Shown: in pieces, positions 16,710 to 25,006 of the stretch
How the letters are laid out: every line of letters begins with the position of its first letter
Position numbering within the stretch: position 1 is the stretch's first letter
Source of the DNA: JACVRW01 sp963820315
Lineage (GTDB): Bacteria; Actinomycetota; Thermoleophilia; Solirubrobacterales; Thermoleophilaceae
DNA length: 64,000 bases
Assembly: GCA_963820315.1 (NCBI GenBank)
Contig: CAWFZK010000005.1
Span: 1 to 64,000 of the forward strand
Reading direction: 5' to 3'
Position numbers and translations under genes: made by a program
The notes under the pieces: generated by a model
Database searches by the model: none
Seen by the model: only the letters and a program-made list of their open reading frames with translations
What the model was told of the DNA's origin: nothing

Positions 16710-17818
16710 CCACCGGGCTCACGGAGGAGCAGCAGGCGTTCGTCGAGGCGCTGCGCGACTTCGCCGCTCGCGAGCGCTTCGACCCCGAGGAGGACGGGCA
16801 CAGCGACGCCGTCGCGGCTCGCATGGGCGAGCTCGGCTGGTACGGGCTCCAGATCCCGGAGGAGTACGGCGGCTCGGGCGGCAGCTTCCTCGACGCGACG
16901 CTCTTCTTGGAGGAGACGACGCGCGGCCGCGTCCCGATCGGCGCCTACGGCGTGACGCTGATCGTGGTCGGGGCGCTCAACCGCTTCGGCAGCGAGGAGC
17001 AGAAGCGCGAGCTGCTCGGCCGCGTGGTCGCGGGCGGGACGCTCGCCATCGCGATGTCGGAGCCGGACGCCGGCTCGGACGTGGCCGCGCTCAAGACGCG
17101 CGCCCGCCGCGACAACGGCGAGTGGGTCGTCGACGGGGCGAAGATGTGGTGCTCGTACGCGCACAAGGCGAGCCACATCCTGATCGTCTGCAGGACCGGC
17201 CCAGGCGAGCGCCACGACGACATGTCGATGATCCTCGTCCCGCGTGAGACCGACGGGATGACGCTCACGCCGATCAAGACGCTCGGCGGTGAGGAGACCA
17301 ACGAGATCCACCTCGACGGCGTGCGCGTGCCGGAGGACACCCTGCTCGGAGTGGAGGGGAACGGCTGGACCCAGCTGATGGCGGGGCTCAACTACGAGCG
17401 CACGATCCTCGCCGCGACCTCGCTCGGGCTGGCGCAGCGCACCTTCGACGAGGCGCTCGAGTACGCGAAGGAGCGCAAGCAGTTCGGCAGGCCGGTCGGC
17501 AGCTTCCAGGCGATCTCCCACCGCTTCGCGGAGCTCGCAACAGAGCTCGCCCAGGTACGGCTGCTCGTGCGCTGGGTCGCGGCGATGACCGACGAGGACC
17601 CGAGCCGGATGCTCCCCCAGGAGGCCTCGATGGCGAAGCTCGCCGCCACCGAGCTGGCCAAGCGCTGCGCGCTCGAGGGCGTCCAGGTGATGGGCGGCTA
17701 CGGCTACGCGACCGAGTACCCGATGGAGCGCAACCTGCGCGCCGCCGTGGTCACGACGATCTACGGCGGCACGTCGGAGATCCAAAAGAACATAATCGCC
17801 AAGACACTTGGCCTCTAA
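16706..17818 (+). CDS. Acyl-CoA dehydrogenase
   Basis: 370 aa. The motifs LAIAMSEPDAGSDVAAL (FAD/substrate) and QVMGGYGYATEYPMERNLR, followed by IYGGTSEIQKNIIA, are the classic acyl-CoA dehydrogenase pattern. The position of the catalytic glutamate in YGGTSEIQ fits short/medium-chain enzymes. The GTG start overlaps the preceding dehydrogenase stop. Together they suggest one fatty-acid or acyl-CoA degradation unit, substrate unknown. Confidence 0.94.
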   Translation: MTTGLTEEQQAFVEALRDFAARERFDPEEDGHSDAVAARMGELGWYGLQIPEEYGGSGGSFLDATLFLEETTRGRVPIGAYGVTLIVVGALNRFGSEEQKRELLGRVVAGGTLAIAMSEPDAGSDVAALKTRARRDNGEWVVDGAKMWCSYAHKASHILIVCRTGPGERHDDMSMILVPRETDGMTLTPIKTLGGEETNEIHLDGVRVPEDTLLGVEGNGWTQLMAGLNYERTILAATSLGLAQRTFDEALEYAKERKQFGRPVGSFQAISHRFAELATELAQVRLLVRWVAAMTDEDPSRMLPQEASMAKLAATELAKRCALEGVQVMGGYGYATEYPMERNLRAAVVTTIYGGTSEIQKNIIAKTLGL

Positions 17819-17867
17819 GGCGCCGAAACGCTCAAGCACGGGGGCCTCGCGGCCGATAAACGCTCCG

Positions 17868-20090
17868 ATGGCCGCGCGCGCCCCCCGCTGGCCGGACGGC
17901 GTCGACCGTCCCCTGGAGAATGCCCGTTTCGGCGATGCGGGAGAAGCGATGCATGCCGTAACGCGGCTGCTCGGCAGCGCCAGTGGCGTCGGGGCGCCTG
18001 GCGCGGTGGCCGAGACGCTCGTCCACGAGGCGCGGGCCTTCTTTCGCGTCGACAGCGCCGTGCTGCTGTCGGTCGCGGAGCTCGAGGGGCATACCGACGT
18101 GCTGGCGGCCGACCCGCCGAGGCTGACGCAGAACGGGTCACGCGCCCTCAGCGCGCTGCCGGCGATCAACCGCCTGCTCGCGGTGCGCGACGGAGCGCGC
18201 ATCGTGCTCGGCGACGAGGCCGCCTCGCTGGCGCGCGCGCTCGGCCTCCCCGGCGAGATGCACTCGGCCCTGCTCCTGCCGATGCGGGTGCGGGAGCGCA
18301 TCGGGCACGTGCTGATCCTGGCCCGCGCGGGCGCTGAGCTCGAGCTCGGCGCCGAGGACCTCGACGTCGCGCGTGCCTTCGCCACGGCCGCGGGCGCGGG
18401 GCTGGCGCAGCTCGAGCTCGCCGCCGAGAGCGCGGCGCGGCACGCCCGCCAGGCATCGCTCACACGGGCGGCCCGCACGCTCAGCGAGAGCCTCGACCTC
18501 AACCGCGTGCTGGTGCGCATCTGCGAGGAGGCTGCGCGCATCCTCGACGCCGACTACGCAAACGTCTTCCTCGGCAACGCCGCCGAGGGGCTGCGCTTCG
18601 AGGCAACCTACGGCCTCGGCGCCGAGCTGATCGGGGCGCGCGTCGAGACAGGCGAGGGGCTCGTCGGCAAGGTGGTCGAGCGCGGCGAGTCGATGCTCAC
18701 GAACGACTACCAGGGCCTGCCGCGGCAGATCCCGCTCGCACCGTTCGACAACGTGAAGAGCTCGCTGGCGGTGCCGATGTTCTGGGACCGGGAGCTGCGC
18801 GGCGCGCTCGCCGTCGGGCACTTCAAGCCGCACCTCGTGACGCGCGACGACCTCGCCCTGCTCGAGGCCTTCGCCGACCTCGCCGCTGCCGCTTGCCGCA
18901 ACGCGAGCGTGCACGCCGGGCTGATGCTCGCTGCCCGCACCGACGCGCTCACGGGTTGCCTCAACCACGCCGCGCTGCACGACACGCTCCGGCGCGAGCT
19001 CGAGCGCTGCCGGCGCACCGGCCATGGCTTCTCGCTGGCGATCCTCGACCTGGACGACTTCAAGCAGGTGAACGAGCGCCACGGCCATCTGGCCGGCGAC
19101 GAGCTGCTGCGGCGGGTCGGCAGGGCGATGCGCCACAGCGTGCGCGGCTACGACCTCGTCGGTCGCTACGGGGGCGACGAGTTCGCGATCGTCGCGGTGG
19201 ACGCCGACGAGCGCGAGGCCGCTGAGGTCGCGGGGCGCGCCATCGCCGGCATCGAGCGCGTCTTCGGGAAGCTCGACTACACGGACCGTGACGGAGGCGC
19301 GACAGCGGGGGTCGCCGAGTGGCACGAGGGCGAGGGCGTGACCGCTCTGATCGAGCGCGCCGACCGCGCGCTGCGCTACGGCAAGCAGCACGACGGGCGC
19401 GGCACCGCCGTGCGCAGCTCCAAGCTACCGGCCCTCTTCGTCCCGGCGGCCCAGGCACGCGTCGAGCCCGGCTTCGAGCTCGACGGCGACGCTCGCGCCT
19501 GGAGTGAGCGCGTTCGCGAGCAGACGGCCGAGCTGCGCAAGCGGACGCGCCAGCTGGCGCTTGCGGGCACGGTCGCCGCGCGGGTGGCGGCGCTCGACGA
19601 CGAGCAGGCGATCGTCCAGGCGGCCGTCGACGAGGTCCAGCGCGCGTTCCAGTTCGCCCTCACCGCGATCGTGCGGGTGCGCGGCGACGGCTACGTCGAG
19701 AGCCTCGCGATGCGCGGCGTCGCGCTGCGGCGGCTCGGCGTCGACCGCTGGGCGCAGCCGCTCGAGTCCGGGCTGATCGGCCGCTGCGTGCGCGAGCGCC
19801 GGGCGGTGCTGTCCGGGGACGTCCGCTCCGAGCCCGACTACCGGCTCGTGCCGGGGCTCGCCGAGGTCCGCTCCGAGCTCGCCACGCCGATCTGGGTGGC
19901 CGGCAAGCTCTGGGGAGCGATCGACATCGAAGAGGTGCGCGCGGACGCCTTCGACGACGACGACGTGCGCCTGATGCAGACGATCGCCGACCAGGTCGGC
20001 GCGGCGCTGCGCGCCACACGCGTGGCTCAGGTCGACGCGAAGAGCGAGTCGAGCTCCGCGCGCGAGCCCGGTTCGCTGCACGCCCGCTGA
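17868..20090 (+). CDS. GAF-GAF-GGDEF-GAF diguanylate cyclase
   Basis: About 740 aa, cytosolic, no membrane helix. Two N-terminal GAF domains (residues about 50-180 and 215-365) precede a GGDEF domain with the active-site motif GRYGGDEFAIV and an inhibitory site RGYD five residues before it. A third GAF domain ends the protein. It would make cyclic di-GMP in response to small ligands or redox. The start may be ATG 17868 or a TTG at 17808 that overlaps the upstream gene. No EAL domain is present. Confidence 0.88.
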   Translation: MAARAPRWPDGVDRPLENARFGDAGEAMHAVTRLLGSASGVGAPGAVAETLVHEARAFFRVDSAVLLSVAELEGHTDVLAADPPRLTQNGSRALSALPAINRLLAVRDGARIVLGDEAASLARALGLPGEMHSALLLPMRVRERIGHVLILARAGAELELGAEDLDVARAFATAAGAGLAQLELAAESAARHARQASLTRAARTLSESLDLNRVLVRICEEAARILDADYANVFLGNAAEGLRFEATYGLGAELIGARVETGEGLVGKVVERGESMLTNDYQGLPRQIPLAPFDNVKSSLAVPMFWDRELRGALAVGHFKPHLVTRDDLALLEAFADLAAAACRNASVHAGLMLAARTDALTGCLNHAALHDTLRRELERCRRTGHGFSLAILDLDDFKQVNERHGHLAGDELLRRVGRAMRHSVRGYDLVGRYGGDEFAIVAVDADEREAAEVAGRAIAGIERVFGKLDYTDRDGGATAGVAEWHEGEGVTALIERADRALRYGKQHDGRGTAVRSSKLPALFVPAAQARVEPGFELDGDARAWSERVREQTAELRKRTRQLALAGTVAARVAALDDEQAIVQAAVDEVQRAFQFALTAIVRVRGDGYVESLAMRGVALRRLGVDRWAQPLESGLIGRCVRERRAVLSGDVRSEPDYRLVPGLAEVRSELATPIWVAGKLWGAIDIEEVRADAFDDDDVRLMQTIADQVGAALRATRVAQVDAKSESSSAREPGSLHAR

Positions 20091-20122
20091 GGCGCGGGCT
20101 ATCCTGCTCCCAACCAAACGAC

Positions 20123-20138
20123 CGGGAGGTTTCTCCCG
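20123..20138 (+). other. Hairpin in leader of SnoaL-like gene
   Basis: CGGGAG-GTTT-CTCCCG, a perfect 6-bp stem, 18 bases before the ATG of the next gene and upstream of its AAGGAG ribosome site. It could be a weak terminator of the preceding gene or a leader element. Confidence 0.4.
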
Positions 20139-20156
20139 TGACGCGAAGGAGTGTGG

Positions 20157-20675
20157 ATGTCTGTCGAGGAGCGCCTCCAGCGCATCGAGGACCGCGACCA
20201 GATCCGGGAGCTGATCGCCCGCTACGCGCACGGGCTCGACCTGCCCGACCGGGATGTCTTCACGAGCGTCTGGGCCCCTGATGCGGTCTACCGCGTCGAC
20301 GAGCCCTTCGGCGAGACGGTCGGCGTCGAGGCGATCGGGGTCGCATGGGACACCTTCCAGCAGCTCTTCCCGTACATGTACCACCACACCATGAACGTGG
20401 TGATCGACGGTCCGAACGGTGACGAGGCCTCGGCGGTGAGCTTCGCATTCATCACCGGATCGGACGCCGAGGGTGTGGCGTGGACCTCGTCCTGCACGTA
20501 CCACGACCGCTTCGCCAGGATCGACGGGGAGTGGCGGTTCACGGAGCGCTATGACCAGGTCAACTACATGGTCCCCTGGCTGGAGCCCCACGACGGGCTC
20601 GCAGATGAGGGACGCATCTACATGGACCTGGATCGGATTCAGCGTCTGCTCGCCGTAGGCAGCGCGCAGACCTGA
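20157..20675 (+). CDS. SnoaL-like / scytalone-dehydratase-type protein
   Basis: 172 aa NTF2-fold protein. The pattern EDRDQIRELIARYAHGLDL, DAVYRVDE and TERYDQVNYM is that of SnoaL_4-type proteins, with the Asp/His/Tyr positions expected in a ligand pocket. ATG 20157 is preferred because AAGGAG lies five bases upstream. Members include dehydratases and ring-hydroxylating accessory enzymes; the role here is unknown. Confidence 0.8.
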   Translation: MSVEERLQRIEDRDQIRELIARYAHGLDLPDRDVFTSVWAPDAVYRVDEPFGETVGVEAIGVAWDTFQQLFPYMYHHTMNVVIDGPNGDEASAVSFAFITGSDAEGVAWTSSCTYHDRFARIDGEWRFTERYDQVNYMVPWLEPHDGLADEGRIYMDLDRIQRLLAVGSAQT

Positions 20676-20697
20676 GCGCTCAGCCGCTGCGGGCGGC

Positions 20698-21447
20698 TCA
20701 GGACGCCGACAGCGAGTCGAGCTCCGCGCGCCAGTCGCGCTCGATGGCCACGAGCTGACGCCCGAACGCGTCGACGAGCAGCGAGCGGGCGCCGCGGTCG
20801 AGTGGGCCGGTGGCGAGCCCGGCCGCCGCGCGCACGCCGGCCTCGCGCTCGAGCATCTCGAAGATCGTCCCGCCCAGCAGCATGGCGTCGGCCGGCGCGG
20901 GCGGAAAGTCCGGGCGGCGACCCTCGCGCAGCCGGCGCACGATCGCGGCGCGCAGGTGGGGCGTCTGCCCCGACAGCCAGGTGGCGGCGCCCTCGCACAG
21001 CCAGGCCCAGCGGACGTAGCGCCGGAACGCCGACAGCGAGAAGGGCGGGGGCAGCTCCTCGCTGTTGGCGCCCAGCACGACGTGCGCGTACTCGTGGAGC
21101 GGCGACAGCAGCAGCGCCTCGCGCGAGCCCTCCACGTTCGAGGCCCTCGCCTCGAGCGCCGGCGGCGAGAGCACGTGGATGTCGGTCTCCGAGAACCAGC
21201 CCGCGAAGTAGCGGCGCCCCGCCGGCGCGCTCACGCGACGCGCGAGCGGCAGCCACGGGTGGGCCAGCGTCAGCGCGGCGGAGCGCGGGTGCAGGACCAC
21301 CGCGATCTCCTCCGGCAACTCGGGGAAGAGGCCGGCCAGCTCGTCCCTGAACACCTCGAGCGCGGACAGCACGGAGTTCGCCTCGCCGGACTCAGAGGAG
21401 TCGTGGCGCGCGGAGAACGTCTGCGAGTAGGTCTCGACCCAGGACAC
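20698..21447 (-). CDS. HEXXH-containing metallopeptidase-like protein
   Basis: 249 aa with no signal peptide. A gluzincin-type zinc site is visible: HEYAH in LHEYAHVVLG, and a downstream glutamate in LCEGAATWLSG. The spacing is like peptidase_MA-type proteins. The start is taken as GTG 21447 (VSWVETYSQTFSARHD). The longer open frame upstream lies antisense to the sigma factor and is not used. It is divergent from the ECF sigma gene; the substrate is unknown. Confidence 0.7.
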   Translation of the reverse strand: MSWVETYSQTFSARHDSSESGEANSVLSALEVFRDELAGLFPELPEEIAVVLHPRSAALTLAHPWLPLARRVSAPAGRRYFAGWFSETDIHVLSPPALEARASNVEGSREALLLSPLHEYAHVVLGANSEELPPPFSLSAFRRYVRWAWLCEGAATWLSGQTPHLRAAIVRRLREGRRPDFPPAPADAMLLGGTIFEMLEREAGVRAAAGLATGPLDRGARSLLVDAFGRQLVAIERDWRAELDSLSAS

Positions 21448-21519
21448 GCGCCAACTGTTGCACGGCGATGATCGGCACGGCGGGGACCTCCACGGCGCCG
21501 GCGCTCGTAGTGACTGAGG

Positions 21520-22155
21520 GTGAAGCGCGTGCAAAGCTCTGCCGCCAGTGTGAATGCCGACCGGCCAGTGGCCCTCACGCCCGCTGCAGCCGCGCCAGGG
21601 CTCGTGCGAGCCGGCGACGGGCGCGCGGCGAGCGAGCGGCGGCTCGTCCGGGACGCCCAGCGCGGCTCCGTCGAGGCGCTCGAGACGCTGTTCAGGCGCG
21701 AATGGCCGCGCGCCTACCGGGCGGCCTATCTGGTGGTGCACGACGCCGCCGTGGCCGAGGACATCGCGCAGGAGGCCTTCCTCGCCGCGGTGCGCGCGCT
21801 CGACCGCTTCGACCGGCGCCGCCCCTTCGGCCCCTGGATGCACCGCATCGCCGTGAACCGTGCGATCGACGTGACCCGCGCGCGGGCGCTGCGACGCGAG
21901 GTCGACGCCGCGGCCGCCACGCCCGAGGAGGCGCCGCCCGACCGGCCCTCGCTGCCCTTCTCGGAGGAGCTGCTCGGGGCGCTGCGCGAGCTCGGCCCGG
22001 AGCAGCGGGCGATCGTGGCGCTGCGCTACCTGTTCGAGTACACCCCCGGCGAGATCGCGAAGGCGCTCGACCTGCCGCGCGGCACCGTCAACTCGCGCCT
22101 GCGGCGCGCGCTCGACCGGCTGGCGGAGCTGCTCCCGGAGGAGGCGTCGCGGTGA
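21520..22155 (+). CDS. ECF sigma factor
   Basis: 211 aa sigma-70 family protein with regions 2 and 4 only. Region 2: AEDIAQEAFLAAVRALDRFD and GPWMHRIAVNRAIDV. Region 4: LPRGTVNSRLRRALDRL. A 50-residue N-terminal extension precedes region 2; GTG 21550 is a possible later start. It overlaps by GTGA with a membrane anti-sigma candidate. Possible own promoter: GGGACC (21483-21488), 17 bases, CGTA (21506-21509). Confidence 0.93.
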   Translation: MKRVQSSAASVNADRPVALTPAAAAPGLVRAGDGRAASERRLVRDAQRGSVEALETLFRREWPRAYRAAYLVVHDAAVAEDIAQEAFLAAVRALDRFDRRRPFGPWMHRIAVNRAIDVTRARALRREVDAAAATPEEAPPDRPSLPFSEELLGALRELGPEQRAIVALRYLFEYTPGEIAKALDLPRGTVNSRLRRALDRLAELLPEEASR

Positions 22156-23333
22156 AGGTGGAGGAACGGCTTCGGGACGAGCTGCGCGGCCACGAGGCGC
22201 CCGGCGAGCCCGCCGCCACGGAGCGCAGCTGGCGCGTGGTGGAGGCGGCCTTCGCCGAGCGCGCGCCGGTGCGCCGGCGCCCGCGCCCGCTGCTGCGGCT
22301 GGCGCTCGTCAGCGCGCTGTTGGCCGTCGCGCTGGCCGCCCTGCTGACGCCGGCGGGTGCCGAGGTGGGCGACTGGATCGAGAAGCGGATCGGGCTCGGC
22401 CCCGAGGAGACGCAGCCCACTCTGCGCGGCTTCCCGGGCGGCGGGCGGCTGCTGGCGGCCTCGGACTCCGGCGCCTGGGTCGTGAACCCGGGCGGCGGCG
22501 TGCGCCGGCTTGGCGATTACAGCCAGGTCGGCTGGTCCCCGCGCGGCCTCTACATCCTCGGGACGCGCGGGCACCGCATCACGGCGCTGGAGCCGGACGG
22601 CGAGCCGCGCTGGTCGTTCAGCCGGCCGGGCCGGCTCTCGGGACCTGCGTGGTCGGCAGGCGACGGCTTCCGGGTGGCGTATCTGGAACGGCGCGGCGGA
22701 GCGGTATCGCTGCGCGTTGCCGACGGCAGCGGAGGGCTCGACCACCTCGTCGCGCGCTCGGCGGCGGCCGTCACGCCCGCCTGGCGGCCGGGGCGCGGCT
22801 ACGTCGTCACGTACGCGACCGCGGCGGGCGGCCTGCGCACGGTCGACGCCGACAGCGGCCGGCTGCTCTGGCGCGGCCGCGACGGCGCCCCGATCCAGCT
22901 CGCCTGGACGCGCGACGGCCGCCGCCTCGCCGCGCTCACCCGCGACGCGCTGCTCGTCTACTCCCGCGACGGCCGGCTGCTGGCGCGGCGCGACCTGCCC
23001 GCAGGGACGCGCGCGCTCGCCGTGGCGCCGCACCCTCGCTCGCGGCGCGCGGCGTTCTCTTTCGTCCGGCGGGGAGTCTCGTCAGTCGTGTCGGTGCGCC
23101 TCGGCGCGGCGCCCGGCCGGCCCGTCCCGATGTTCACGGGCTCCGGCACGCTCCGTGAGCTCGCCTGGTCACCGAACGGCCGGCGCCTGCTGGTCGGCTG
23201 GCCGGAGGCGAACCAGTGGCTGCTGGTCGGAGAGGGCCGCCCGCGCGCGTTCGCCGGGATGTCGCGCCAACTCGACCCGGGCGGAACGGGTGCGGGTTTC
23301 CCGCGGCTCTCCGGCTGGTGCTGCTACCGATGA
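22152..23333 (+). CDS. Membrane anti-sigma candidate with beta-propeller sensor domain
   Basis: 393 aa. A cytosolic N-terminus (about 60 aa, VKVEERLRDELRGHEAPGE) is followed by one membrane helix (LLRLALVSALLAVALAALL). The outside part has WD40/PD40-like repeats (AAWSAGDG, QLAWTRDGRRLAAL, ELAWSPNGRRLLVGW). Position and topology make it the likely regulator of the adjacent ECF factor. No ZAS zinc motif is present, so the binding mode differs from classic anti-sigmas. Confidence 0.8.
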   Translation: MKVEERLRDELRGHEAPGEPAATERSWRVVEAAFAERAPVRRRPRPLLRLALVSALLAVALAALLTPAGAEVGDWIEKRIGLGPEETQPTLRGFPGGGRLLAASDSGAWVVNPGGGVRRLGDYSQVGWSPRGLYILGTRGHRITALEPDGEPRWSFSRPGRLSGPAWSAGDGFRVAYLERRGGAVSLRVADGSGGLDHLVARSAAAVTPAWRPGRGYVVTYATAAGGLRTVDADSGRLLWRGRDGAPIQLAWTRDGRRLAALTRDALLVYSRDGRLLARRDLPAGTRALAVAPHPRSRRAAFSFVRRGVSSVVSVRLGAAPGRPVPMFTGSGTLRELAWSPNGRRLLVGWPEANQWLLVGEGRPRAFAGMSRQLDPGGTGAGFPRLSGWCCYR

Positions 23334-23373
23334 CAGCCCGGGGCTCGCGGCCCCGGACCCCTGCGGCCGTCGA

Positions 23374-24003
23374 TCAGGCGAGGACCGGCACGGCGTCCGA
23401 CGCGATCGCCTCGATCTCCTCGGAGGCGCGCTCGAACTCCTCGTCCGACAGGACCGGCGTGCCCTCGAACGGGAGGTCGCGGTAGAGCTCGAGCCACGAG
23501 CGGCAGCCGTGGTACTCGGGACGAACCTTGACCGTCACCGGGCGCGGGATGCGGTAGGTGCGCAGCAGCATCACGTGGAGGGGATGGCGGCGCTTCCAGT
23601 GCAGGCGCTTCTCCGCGTAGTCGCTGGTCCAGATGTAATACGGCGAGAGCGCGTCGATGGCCCTCGGGTCTGTGATCAGGTAGCTCGAGGCCACCTCGGC
23701 CCAGGCGCGAATGCGAACGCGCTCCGGCTGCGGGATCCCGCCGTCCTGGATCAGCGCCGAGGCGGGCGGCTCATTGTCGGGCCAGACGCCCTCCTCCAGC
23801 GCGCGCGCCAGCTCGGGCACGTGCGACTGCCGGATCAGGTCGTTGCGCTGGTGGTCGAACGTCGGGTAGAGGAAAAAGCGGTCGTGCTCGATCTCGAAGT
23901 GCTTGTTCTCCTCACGGATTCCGCCCTTGCGGAGCGTGACGAGCTGTTCCCCCTCTGCGAGGGCACGCACGGTGACGGCCCATTCCTTCAATGCAACTGG
24001 CAT
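23374..24003 (-). CDS. DUF1802 family protein
   Basis: 209 aa. The start MPVALKEWAVTVRAL, with LRKGGIREENKHFEIEHDRF and LYPTFDHQRNDLI, is the DUF1802 pattern of unknown function. ATG 24003 is chosen because GGAGG lies 11 bases upstream and the family begins here. The ORF runs 27 codons further upstream without support. No operon partner. Confidence 0.85.
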   Translation of the reverse strand: MPVALKEWAVTVRALAEGEQLVTLRKGGIREENKHFEIEHDRFFLYPTFDHQRNDLIRQSHVPELARALEEGVWPDNEPPASALIQDGGIPQPERVRIRAWAEVASSYLITDPRAIDALSPYYIWTSDYAEKRLHWKRRHPLHVMLLRTYRIPRPVTVKVRPEYHGCRSWLELYRDLPFEGTPVLSDEEFERASEEIEAIASDAVPVLA

Positions 24004-24133
24004 AGATGAGAGAACCTCCAAAGCCGCGTCCACGTTCTGAAGCCGATTCTCTTGGGGACGCGGGCGGCCATTGTTGCGAATCAAAACCGCTTGCGCAAGG
24101 GAAATTTCGTGGCGAATGCCACATTTGCCGACC

Positions 24134-25006
24134 CTAATCGACGGCTCTCAGCACGGCCGCGAAGTCCTCCTCGCCGTGGCCCTCGTCGGCGGCCTTCGCG
24201 TACAGGCGTTCAGCGAGCGCTCCGAGCTGCAGCTGGACGCCGAGCGCCTTTGCCTCCGCGAGCGCGTGCCGGATGTCCTTGAGCATGTGTTCGAGCTTGA
24301 AGAGCGGCGGCTCGAAGCGCCCCTCGAACATCGGCGGTCCCTTGAGGGTGACCATCGCGGAGTTGCCGGCGCTGCCCGCCGCCACCTCGAGGAACGCTTC
24401 CGGGTCGATGCCGGCAGCGCGCACCGTCACGACGGCCTCGGCCAGCGCGGCGGCGTTCACCGCACCCATCACGTTCGTGAGCAGCTTCGCGAGCTGCGCG
24501 TGCCCCAGCGGGCCGACGTGCACGATGCGCTCGCCCAGCACGTCGAAGAGCGGTCCGGCGCGCCTGAAGGCCTCGTCGGGGCCGCCGGCCATGATCGTGA
24601 GCGTGCCGTCCTCGGCCTTGGGGCGGGAGCCGGACACGGGTGCCTCGAGGAAGTCGAAGCCGTCGAGCCGCTCGGCGATCCGGACCGACGCGCTCGGCGC
24701 GATCGTGGACATGTCGACGACGAGCGCGCCCGGGGCGAGCGCCGCCGCCGCGCCGTCGTCGCCGAACAGCACGGCCTCCACCTCGGGCGCGTCGGGCAGG
24801 ATCGAGATCAGCGCGTCGGCGCCCGCGGCGGTCTCCGCGGGAGTCGCGCCGGCCCGCGAACCGTGCTCGGCGGCGAAGCGCTCGGCCTTCTCCCGGGTCC
24901 GCGTCCACACGGACAGGTCGAAGCCCGCGCGGGCCAGGTTCGCGGCCATCGGGCCGCCCATGATCCCGAGACCGAAGAAGGCAACTTTCTCAATCCGGTC
25001 TGCCAA
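24134..25006 (-). CDS. NAD(P)-dependent beta-hydroxyacid dehydrogenase (HIBADH family)
   Basis: About 290 aa. The Rossmann motif FFGLGIMGGPMAANLARAG is followed by VVDMSTIAPS and APVSGSRPKAEDGTLTIMAGG. The catalytic lysine is in KLLTNVMGAVNAAALAE. Family members reduce tartronate semialdehyde or oxidise 3-hydroxyisobutyrate. It follows hyuB with a short overlap. The start is TTG 25006 or ATG 25045, both inside hyuB. It may act on a product of the HyuAB pathway, an inference. Confidence 0.9.
   Translation of the reverse strand: MADRIEKVAFFGLGIMGGPMAANLARAGFDLSVWTRTREKAERFAAEHGSRAGATPAETAAGADALISILPDAPEVEAVLFGDDGAAAALAPGALVVDMSTIAPSASVRIAERLDGFDFLEAPVSGSRPKAEDGTLTIMAGGPDEAFRRAGPLFDVLGERIVHVGPLGHAQLAKLLTNVMGAVNAAALAEAVVTVRAAGIDPEAFLEVAAGSAGNSAMVTLKGPPMFEGRFEPPLFKLEHMLKDIRHALAEAKALGVQLQLGALAERLYAKAADEGHGEEDFAAVLRAVD

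Noticed and set aside
14922..18541. Very long minus-strand open frames opposite the acyl-CoA dehydrogenases and GGDEF gene
   Set aside because: They are antisense shadows of GC-rich coding DNA. The plus-strand proteins carry clear domain motifs, the minus ones none.
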